From Draconibacterium sp. (GTDB lineage Bacteria > Bacteroidota > Bacteroidia > Bacteroidales > Prolixibacteraceae), in the NCBI GenBank assembly GCA_015493625.1, contig WGCT01000562.1:1-5058 (forward strand): 5,058 nt of DNA. The letters run 5' to 3'. Position 1 is the first letter of the stretch. The number at the start of each line of letters is the position of its first letter. Made by a program: the position numbers and the translations under genes. The notes under the pieces are model-generated. The model saw nothing but the letters and a program-made list of their open reading frames with translations. It was not told the origin of the DNA and searched no databases. Of this stretch, positions 1 through 5,058 are shown one piece after another.

Positions 1-41
1 CAATTTGACTTTATAATGCCGTTTAATTGAATTTAATTATT

Positions 42-86
42 TTGTGCAAGGTTGAGTTAAAATATTTTAACGATAAGATTGTGCAA
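42..86. promoter_or_regulatory. Paired TTGTGCAA direct repeats, possible operator
   Basis: The octamer TTGTGCAA occurs at 42-49 and again at 79-86, with start points 37 bases apart (about 3.5 helical turns). Each copy is itself a small dyad (TTG-TG-CAA). The placement 120-170 bases upstream of the receptor start would suit a regulator binding site, but an 8-base repeat in AT-rich DNA can also arise by chance. No regulator is identifiable in the window. Confidence 0.2.
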
Positions 87-160
87 AAGAATAGATTCGA
101 TACAGCACTATAAGGTTAATTTGGTATTAAATATATTAAATCGTATTACTTTTCGTTATT

Positions 161-166
161 AAGGAG
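161..166 (+). promoter_or_regulatory. Shine-Dalgarno-like AAGGAG before alternative TTG start
   Basis: AAGGAG at 161-166 is a strong Shine-Dalgarno match, four bases ahead of a TTG codon at 171-173 that is in frame with the receptor. It is far too distant (43 bases) to serve the ATG at 210. Bacteroidota generally depend little on Shine-Dalgarno pairing, so its presence does not prove the TTG is used, but it is the only argument for the longer form. Confidence 0.35.
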
Positions 167-209
167 TTGTTTGAAGCCCAATTTTTGGGCAATTCTTTTT
201 TTGCAGGTT

Positions 210-2780
210 ATGAAATATATTTTGTCAATTCTGTTTGTTCTGTTTATTTTTTCAACTGCTTTTGGGCAGGCAAAAAAACGTGGAAAAGTAAAACGCAAAT
301 ACCGCAATGTTGAAACGGTTGCGAGAAAATTACAGCCCGTTTATTTAAGCGGCACAATTTACGATGCCGATAAAAACCCAATTGCCGGTGCCCGTGTTAC
401 CATCGACGGAACAAAAAAAACAGTTCACACCAATGTTTTTGGCGAATTTTTTATTAAAAACCTGCAAACCGGAAAAGCCCGGATACGGGTTGTTTTTGCC
501 GGATATAAAATAAAAACCACCGATATTATTCTTCGTGCCGGCGAGAATTATAAAAAAATTATGCTTGCCGAAGAGCGCTTTCATTTTGAAGCTGAAATGG
601 TAAGCACACAGAAACGCGAACAACAAATTATAGATGTTGCGCTGGCAGTAACCTCGGTTACCGCAAAAACAATGGAGCAGTCGAACATTACCGGGTTGAA
701 TCAACTTGGCGAGTTTGTCCCCGGTCTGTTGGTAAGCGGGTACACTAATCAAACCGAATTTACCATTCGGGGATTAACGAATAATAATCTGTGGTTAAGT
801 TCGCAGCCACGAGTTGCCGTTTTTTTGAACAGTGTGCCGGTAAACCGTGAGGGTGCTGCATCGGTAGAGCTTTTCGATTTGGAACGTGTTGAAGTTTTAA
901 AAGGGCCGCAAAACACACTTTTTGGAAGGAGTGCGCAAGCCGGAGTCGTCCGGTTTATCAGCAAAAATCCCGATAATTATTTCGGAGGTTATATTGCTGC
1001 CGGAGGGGGAAACTTTGCACAAAAAGAGGTGAGGGCAGCAGTTAATATTCCCATAATCGAAGATATGCTTTTTGTACGTGCAGCCGGTATTTACAATGCC
1101 CGCGATGGTTTTGTTACAAACACTTTTGGCGGCACATTAAACGGGAAAGAGAATCTTGGCGGTCGTTTTTCGATACGGTTTTTACCTGCCTGGAACCATC
1201 AAATCGACTTGGTTTTTAACTACCAAAAAAATGATGCACCGGGAGTTGCTTTTATGAGTAAAACCTATCCGAATACCAACGGCGAAACCGGTATATTTAG
1301 TGGTACAGCATCGTTAAATGAAGGGAAAAACCTAACTTCAGCAACCGATTTTTACGATGCCACGCTTAACTACAAATACTATTTTTCTGAACACGTTTAC
1401 CTCGCATCAATCAGTTCGTACAGCAGCGGAAACTCTTCGGCACTATTTGATGGTGACGGTACGGCAGCGCAGACAATCAATCTTCAAAAAAGTGGAAAAG
1501 CAGAACAGTTCTTTCAGGAAATTCGTCTTAATTTTTCGAGAAACAGCCGGTTGAATGGTTCGATGGGAGCAACATATTTACACGAAAAAGCCGACCAAAA
1601 ATTAGGGTTTGCAACAAACGAACAACACACGGCCAACCTTTTTCTCGATCCTGCCAATTTAGTAGCTTCCAACGGGCAACCGGTTGCAATTGAAACCCTG
1701 CCCGATATTCCGGAAATGGGGCCGGCTGCGGGAATGTCGCTTCCGGAAAACCACGAAGAGGAAAAGTTAAACCGGGGAACCAACCAATCGGTAGAAGCTT
1801 TTCTCGATTTTACCTACCAATTTTTGCGTAAGGTTTCTGTTTCGGGCGGAGTGCGAGGAATGTTCGACACATATAAATACAGCAATCGTGCTCTATTTGC
1901 CGGTGGCTCTATTTCTACTTTGGGAATGATTACCGGAAATGTTCCCAACCTTATTTTCCCGCTGCAGGAAACCACGCAAGTAAATAAAAATACAATTTCG
2001 GTTACCGGGCATGCAGGGTTGCAGGTTAAAATTAACGACGAGACAACTATTTTTGCGAACTACGCACATGGCCGTCGCCCCAATGTTTTACAGTTTAATG
2101 GTTCGGGCGATGAGGAGAATGTTGATGCAGAAATTTTAAATAACTACGAAGCGGGCTTTAAAACGTCATTCCTGTCGCGGATTTTTGTTGATGCAACCGG
2201 TTTTTATCAGCAATATAAAAACTTCCAAACCGGAGAGTGGGTGCTCGATTCTGCTTCGCCAAGATACATTTACCAGACAATAAACGGGGGTAAAGCAACG
2301 CTTTGGGGTACCGAAGTAAATGCACAAGTTGCGGTGATAAAACAGTTGACTGTTTTTGGAAATTATGCGTGGTTGCACTCCGCATTCGACTCGACAAATG
2401 TTGACGGGGAGAAGCAAAAATATGCCGGAAACCGGTTGTGTTTATCGCCCGAGCACAGTTTTACTTTCGGATTAAATGCACGAGTAAATATTACACCCAC
2501 CATTCAACTGTTTGTTACGCCATCGTATTCGTATAAAACCGATTTTTATTTCGATAATGCCAACAGCGAAAACCTTAAACAAAATGCATACGGTTTATTA
2601 ACTGTTAACGGAGGATTAGAATTAACCGAACCCAATGTAATTTTTTCGATTTACGGAACAAATCTGCTCGACGAGCAATTTGTTACCAGCGCCGGACACT
2701 CGGGAAGTATGTTTGGAATACCCACATTTGTACCGGGTGAACCTAGAATGTTTGGAGCTAAATTAATGTGGAAGTTTTAA
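210..2780 (+). CDS. TonB-dependent outer-membrane receptor with carboxypeptidase-regulatory-like N-terminal domain
   Basis: This is a complete outer-membrane active transporter of about 856 residues that would import a scarce ligand using energy from TonB-ExbBD. Numbering from the ATG at 210: residues 1-19 form a signal peptide (MKY, a hydrophobic run ILSILFVLFIF, then STAFG before Q20, a typical Bacteroidota signal peptidase I site). Residues 21-40 are a strongly basic stretch (KKRGKVKRKYR). Residues about 44-120 match a CarboxypepD_reg-like beta-sandwich (SGTIYDADKNPIAGARVTI, NVFGEFFIKNL). Residues about 125-252 are the plug domain, with a TonB-box-like MVSTQKREQ and the hallmark VEVLKGPQNTLFGRSAQAG. 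The rest is the beta-barrel, ending FVPGEPRMFGAKLMWKF with the terminal Phe expected for barrel assembly. It is shorter than SusC proteins (usually about 1000 residues) and no SusD follows, so it belongs to the FecA/FyuA-like class. The ligand cannot be told from sequence. ATG 210 is preferred because it gives a compact signal peptide; a TTG at 171 with a good AAGGAG would add 13 residues. No frameshift or internal stop is present. Confidence 0.95.
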   Translation: MKYILSILFVLFIFSTAFGQAKKRGKVKRKYRNVETVARKLQPVYLSGTIYDADKNPIAGARVTIDGTKKTVHTNVFGEFFIKNLQTGKARIRVVFAGYKIKTTDIILRAGENYKKIMLAEERFHFEAEMVSTQKREQQIIDVALAVTSVTAKTMEQSNITGLNQLGEFVPGLLVSGYTNQTEFTIRGLTNNNLWLSSQPRVAVFLNSVPVNREGAASVELFDLERVEVLKGPQNTLFGRSAQAGVVRFISKNPDNYFGGYIAAGGGNFAQKEVRAAVNIPIIEDMLFVRAAGIYNARDGFVTNTFGGTLNGKENLGGRFSIRFLPAWNHQIDLVFNYQKNDAPGVAFMSKTYPNTNGETGIFSGTASLNEGKNLTSATDFYDATLNYKYYFSEHVYLASISSYSSGNSSALFDGDGTAAQTINLQKSGKAEQFFQEIRLNFSRNSRLNGSMGATYLHEKADQKLGFATNEQHTANLFLDPANLVASNGQPVAIETLPDIPEMGPAAGMSLPENHEEEKLNRGTNQSVEAFLDFTYQFLRKVSVSGGVRGMFDTYKYSNRALFAGGSISTLGMITGNVPNLIFPLQETTQVNKNTISVTGHAGLQVKINDETTIFANYAHGRRPNVLQFNGSGDEENVDAEILNNYEAGFKTSFLSRIFVDATGFYQQYKNFQTGEWVLDSASPRYIYQTINGGKATLWGTEVNAQVAVIKQLTVFGNYAWLHSAFDSTNVDGEKQKYAGNRLCLSPEHSFTFGLNARVNITPTIQLFVTPSYSYKTDFYFDNANSENLKQNAYGLLTVNGGLELTEPNVIFSIYGTNLLDEQFVTSAGHSGSMFGIPTFVPGEPRMFGAKLMWKF

Positions 2781-2782
2781 TC

Positions 2783-2840
2783 GGGTGTGGCGGATTTCCG
2801 ACCCGCCAAAACTAATTGCGGTTCGGAAACAGCAACACCC
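2783..2840. repeat. 58-base imperfect inverted repeat (REP-like?)
   Basis: The two arms pair as GGGTGT (2783-2788) with ACACCC (2835-2840), GC (2790-2791) with GC (2832-2833), G2793 with C2830, TTTCCGA (2795-2801) with TCGGAAA (2823-2829) and CCGC (2803-2806) with GCGG (2818-2821). That is 20 pairs with three mismatches and one bulged A, around an 11-base loop at 2807-2817. The left arm also has a competing self-fold, TGGCGG (2788-2793) with CCGCCA (2803-2808). No T-run follows on either strand, so it is not a standard intrinsic terminator. It begins two bases after the receptor stop, a common location for REP-type palindromes and 3'-end-protecting hairpins. Its GC-rich arms stand out from the AT-rich surroundings. 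Confidence 0.6.
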
Positions 2841-2923
2841 AAAAGAAAAGTCTAAAAGAAGTATTCCATCCTTATATATTGATAATAGAGGGATAGATTT
2901 GGGGGAACTGGCACTCCCCGCGT

Positions 2924-2966
2924 AAAAAAGTTATGGCTTCACTTTGAGTGAACCCCTGACTTTTTT
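2924..2966. terminator. Bidirectional Rho-independent terminator
   Basis: A near-perfect 43-base palindrome: AAAAAAGTTA (2924-2933) pairs with TGACTTTTTT (2957-2966) with one G-T wobble, GG (2935-2936) with CC (2954-2955), and TTCACT (2938-2943) with AGTGAA (2947-2952), closing on a TTG loop. Only T2934/C2956 and C2937/C2953 are mismatched. Because the outer arms are A6 and T6, the transcript ends in a U-run after the hairpin when read from either strand. It lies 143 bases past the receptor stop and about 310 bases past the beta-helix gene stop, as expected for a shared terminator between convergent genes. Confidence 0.85.
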
Positions 2967-3050
2967 GCATCAAGTTTCTTCAATTTTATTCAGTTTTAAC
3001 CAAGGTAAAAAGTGCATTGTTTTTGAAGAATCACTCCTTGAAATTCATAT

Positions 3051-3099
3051 TTTTAACCCTGCCATAATAAAATATTTATCTATTTTAGCAGGGGTAAAA
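3051..3099. repeat. 49-base hairpin-forming inverted repeat
   Basis: TTTTA (3051-3055) pairs with TAAAA (3095-3099), CCCTGC (3057-3062) with GCAGGG (3088-3093), and TAAAATA (3068-3074) with TATTTTA (3081-3087), around a six-base loop. The only defects are one A/G mismatch (3056/3094) and a five-base one-sided bulge (CATAA, 3063-3067). That makes 18 paired positions. No T-run follows on either strand, so it is not an intrinsic terminator. It could be a structural element in the 3' UTR of the beta-helix transcript or a small repeated element. Confidence 0.5.
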
Positions 3100-3157
3100 T
3101 AAAATATTGTTTAATAATAGCAAAGTTATTACGACGGTTTTTGTTTTAAGACTGAGC

Positions 3158-3185
3158 CTGAATTTTTATCACAAAGTGATTTCAG
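3158..3185. repeat. Small bulged hairpin
   Basis: CTGAA (3158-3162) pairs with TTCAG (3181-3185) and ATCAC (3168-3172) with GTGAT (3176-3180) around an AAA loop, with five T residues (3163-3167) bulged on one side. This is ten base pairs in AT-rich DNA. It is plausible as an RNA hairpin in the 3' UTR of the beta-helix transcript but is weak evidence alone. Confidence 0.3.
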
Positions 3186-3219
3186 CAAGATTCTTTTATA
3201 ATAAATCCCTAAATTTTCT

Positions 3220-3241
3220 GAGCCGGCTGGAAAACCAGCTC
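3220..3241. repeat. GC-rich hairpin near the end of the beta-helix gene (REP-like?)
   Basis: GCTGG (3226-3230, in fact GGCTGG with a G-T wobble) pairs with CCAGC (3235-3239) around an AAAA loop. In an alternative fold GAGC (3220-3223) pairs with GCTC (3238-3241) and TGG with CCA, leaving CGGC as a four-base bulge. It lies about 35 bases beyond the stop of the minus-strand gene and is distinctly more GC-rich than its surroundings. No T-run follows, so it does not look like an intrinsic terminator. The form is reminiscent of REP-type palindromes associated with RAYT transposases, but no such gene is in view. Confidence 0.4.
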
Positions 3242-3275
3242 TCCAAGAAGAACCGAAACAATACAAAATTTTAAG

Positions 3276-5058
3276 CTATTTTCGTATTCCAATTTCAGAT
3301 ACCGGAATTCGTTCGAAATTTTTATCAAAAAGATTATTGTCAAAATCGATACTTATACTATTGCCTGTTATCTGATAGAAACTGCAATCTTTCGAAACTT
3401 TATTATTTTTAAAACAGACAACAGAGTTGTTTAGATTGTTTAGTAATTCTCTCCATTTCCCGTCGCAGAAAATATTCCTGTTAATACAATTATTTTTAGG
3501 CATTGCCGGTTCGTCTGTTAAAACAGTCAGTAATTCGGGATATTTTTCGCTATAAGGTGGATTTTTATAATTAACCGCTTCTAACCTTTCGGGAAGCGTA
3601 TTATCCTTCTTTTTATCAGGAGTATTTTTAAAATAGTATTTTGCCCAGCCAATTCCTCTGGCATCAACGTGAATAGCAGGATGACCATCAATAAAGATGT
3701 TATTTTTAACGGTGTTGTCGCGCCCGCCTCCAATCATTACATTTCTCCCGGCTTTGTAAAATATATTTCCGTAAACCGTTATTCCTGAGCAGAAATCGTC
3801 GAGATAAACGCCCATCACTTCGGGATAGCTACCTGTAGTTTTAATTGCAGAAAGCTGATGAATATAATTAAACCGTATTATCGTTCCGCGCTGACTCCAG
3901 TCTCTGCCGTTGTACAAAGCCCCTGCATCGGTAGTTTCGGTGCACACGCGGTAAATATTATTGTACTCTATAATATGCTCGTTGCCCCAGAAAAAAAGAG
4001 CTGTGTGCGGCAAATCGAAAATCTCGTTATGTCGGGCAATATTTCCAACGCCATACATAAAAATTGCAGCCCGGTAAGTTCTTACCCACTGCGAAACTTT
4101 ATATATTTTCGAATCTTCAACAAAATTGCCCCCCGGCTCAAGAGTCTTCCTGTCGCCACCACCCAATATTACACCAACTTCGCCAATGTTATAAATCTCG
4201 CAACCCGATATCCCATTATTATTGCCCGCATCTCCGTTAAATAACGTATTGCCATAAATATCAGAACTCGGATTTGACGAATTACCAAAATTTACTCCAA
4301 CAGTTCCCAGATTACATATAGTGCAATTTTTTATCAGATTGTTCCTGCCACCAATAATTTGCACTCCGGTTCCACACGAATATTCAAACGTAATATTTTT
4401 GATTATAACACCTTTTTTGTTTTCCAGCTTAATAAGTGGCTCACGAAGAAGCGAAACATACATTTCACTATCTTCAATTTTTGCAGGTGGATAAAAATAC
4501 AACACACCACTATTTCGGTCAAGAAACCACTCTCCCGGAGAATCCAACTCCTCAAGAATATTAAAAAAATAGTACCGTCTGCCTTTTGTAAATGGATATC
4601 CACTGTATGACGGATTTACAATTATATTCTTATTTTGTTTATCGATATTTTTTATCCTGACATAATTGTCCGCCCAATCATATTTCCAATAGCCATGCAT
4701 CCAAATATTGTTGCTTTCTTTCCAGTTATTTGGTTTGTTACCTGAGTAACTAAATCCTATTCCTTCTAATTCTTCTGGAACATCGAATATTAATTTCCAT
4801 GAATTATTAGGCCAGCGAGCAATATTCATTGGGTTCCCATTAAAAAACAACATCAAACCCGACGGTTGAATCGCACGACCAAAACCACGCGCCTTTAATT
4901 TGCCGTAATCAGTAATTCCAAGTTTCTTTAAATCAATCTGAACAATTTTTTTGCGTACTCCTTTCGCAAAACGATTATACACCTCTGATTTTTTATCTAT
5001 CGCAGCAAATCCTGAGATTTTCTTGCCTCCCGTTAAAACAATTTTTTCGCCCGGATAT
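3276..5058 (-). CDS. Right-handed parallel beta-helix protein, GH141-like, 5' end outside window
   Basis: This is the C-terminal 593 codons of a probable exported carbohydrate-active protein; the frame stays open to the right edge. The first visible residues, YPGEKIVLTGGKKISGF (from 5057), are a conserved segment that in this family follows roughly 100 residues with a signal peptide and first helix rungs. The GTG at 4980-4982 is therefore an internal Val, not the start. Going downstream: a DLKKLGI..YG strand, NGNPMNIARWPN (4841-4806), the hallmark DSPGEWFLDRNSGVLYFYPP (4544-4485), then beta-helix rungs with repeating NN.I/GC.I patterns (about 4420-3660). Within these are acid-rich conserved turns: GGGDRKTLEPGGN, ETTDAGALYNGRDW (3938-3897), GVYLDDFCSG (3812-3783) and IHVDARGIGW (3674-3645). 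The tail NLFDKNFERIP..EIG ends it normally. This layout is that of GH141-like proteins (founding member BT1002, an alpha-L-fucosidase acting on rhamnogalacturonan II). Catalytic residues and substrate cannot be assigned from sequence; a lyase or other beta-helix hydrolase is possible. The codon use looks more AT-rich than that of the receptor. Confidence 0.9.
   Translation of the reverse strand, partial: YPGEKIVLTGGKKISGFAAIDKKSEVYNRFAKGVRKKIVQIDLKKLGITDYGKLKARGFGRAIQPSGLMLFFNGNPMNIARWPNNSWKLIFDVPEELEGIGFSYSGNKPNNWKESNNIWMHGYWKYDWADNYVRIKNIDKQNKNIIVNPSYSGYPFTKGRRYYFFNILEELDSPGEWFLDRNSGVLYFYPPAKIEDSEMYVSLLREPLIKLENKKGVIIKNITFEYSCGTGVQIIGGRNNLIKNCTICNLGTVGVNFGNSSNPSSDIYGNTLFNGDAGNNNGISGCEIYNIGEVGVILGGGDRKTLEPGGNFVEDSKIYKVSQWVRTYRAAIFMYGVGNIARHNEIFDLPHTALFFWGNEHIIEYNNIYRVCTETTDAGALYNGRDWSQRGTIIRFNYIHQLSAIKTTGSYPEVMGVYLDDFCSGITVYGNIFYKAGRNVMIGGGRDNTVKNNIFIDGHPAIHVDARGIGWAKYYFKNTPDKKKDNTLPERLEAVNYKNPPYSEKYPELLTVLTDEPAMPKNNCINRNIFCDGKWRELLNNLNNSVVCFKNNKVSKDCSFYQITGNSISIDFDNNLFDKNFERIPVSEIGIRK

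Larger units (their letters stand above)
1..209. other. AT-rich leader upstream of the receptor gene
   Basis: No gene is visible here: all three forward frames hit stops within the first 30 or so bases, and nothing on the reverse strand looks coding. The region presumably holds the promoter and 5' UTR of the receptor gene. I could not find a convincing Bacteroidota housekeeping promoter (a -33 TTTG paired with a -7 TAnnTTTG at about 20 bases). The nearest -7-like string is TAATTTG at 117-123, one base short and without a matching -33. Two copies of TTGTGCAA (42-49 and 79-86) and a 9-base tandem TATTAAAT-type repeat (125-142) are the only patterns seen. Confidence 0.6.
2781..3275. other. Convergent intergenic region rich in palindromes
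   Basis: These 495 bases separate the stops of two converging genes. I see no credible coding sequence on either strand. The region contains a 58-base imperfect palindrome (2783-2840), a bidirectional terminator (2924-2966) and hairpins at 3051-3099, 3158-3185 and 3220-3241, plus weaker dyads at 2902-2919 (GGGGA/TCCCC) and 3001-3040 (CAAGG, AGTG / CACT, CCTTG). The region is much longer than needed for termination, and the stretch from 2967 to 3275 in particular has no assigned role. Decayed mobile or repeated DNA is the likeliest explanation, but this is inference. Confidence 0.7.

Noticed and set aside
117..123. TAATTTG as a Bacteroidota -7 promoter element
   Set aside because: It is one T short of TAnnTTTG, and no TTTG or TTG lies about 20 bases upstream.
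125..142. Tandem TATTAAATA/TATTAAATC as a functional repeat
   Set aside because: Two copies of a nine-base AT-only pattern in AT-rich leader DNA are easily explained by chance.
345..964. Open frames on the - strand opposite the start of the receptor gene
   Set aside because: They lie wholly antisense to a well-supported plug and CarboxypepD-like coding sequence, have no recognisable protein features, and are explained by codon bias of the + strand gene.
1357..2417. Other short open frames within the receptor gene on both strands
   Set aside because: They overlap intact barrel-coding sequence and show low-complexity or Cys/Ser-rich translations with no family resemblance.
2902..2919. GGGGA/TCCCC hairpin as a terminator
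   Set aside because: The stem is only five pairs with an eight-base loop and no T-run follows on either strand; the strong hairpin at 2924-2966 is adjacent.
3858..4610. Open frames on the + strand (and one alternative - frame) inside the beta-helix gene
   Set aside because: They overlap conserved beta-helix coding sequence in another frame; the encoded peptides have no recognisable domains.
210..5058. A SusC/SusD polysaccharide utilisation locus
   Set aside because: The receptor lacks SusC length and motifs, no SusD-like gene is present, and the carbohydrate-active gene converges on it rather than sharing its operon.

Overview
This window looks like chromosomal DNA from a Bacteroidota bacterium, probably a free-living or polysaccharide-degrading member such as a Marinilabiliales/Prolixibacteraceae-type organism. 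The evidence is an AT-rich genome with A/T-rich upstream regions, a TonB-dependent receptor carrying an N-terminal carboxypeptidase-regulatory-like domain (typical of Bacteroidota), and a secreted-type GH141-like parallel beta-helix protein of a kind common in that phylum. The genus is inference; nothing in the window fixes it.

Layout. Positions 1-209 are an AT-rich non-coding leader. From 210 (or possibly a TTG at 171) to 2780 on the + strand lies one complete gene for a TonB-dependent outer-membrane receptor of about 856 residues. Positions 2781-3275 are a 495-base convergent intergenic region. It is unusually rich in inverted repeats: a 58-base imperfect palindrome three bases after the receptor stop, a bidirectional intrinsic terminator at 2924-2966, a 49-base hairpin at 3051-3099, and smaller hairpins at 3158-3185 and 3220-3241. 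From 3276 to the right edge, on the - strand, is the C-terminal 593 codons of a right-handed parallel beta-helix protein related to GH141-like carbohydrate-active enzymes. Its reading frame runs off the window, so its start and signal peptide lie beyond position 5058.

How the genes relate. The two genes converge and so cannot share an operon. The terminator between them appears to serve both. The receptor is not a SusC homologue and has no SusD partner here, so the window does not show a classical polysaccharide utilisation locus. A functional link (receptor importing a product of the beta-helix enzyme) is possible but unsupported by anything beyond proximity.

I found no clear new biological system. 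The most interesting unexplained part is the cluster of palindromes in 2781-3275, which may include REP-like or other small repeated elements; a whole-genome repeat search would settle this. I saw no tRNA, rRNA, CRISPR array, transposase gene or attachment site.
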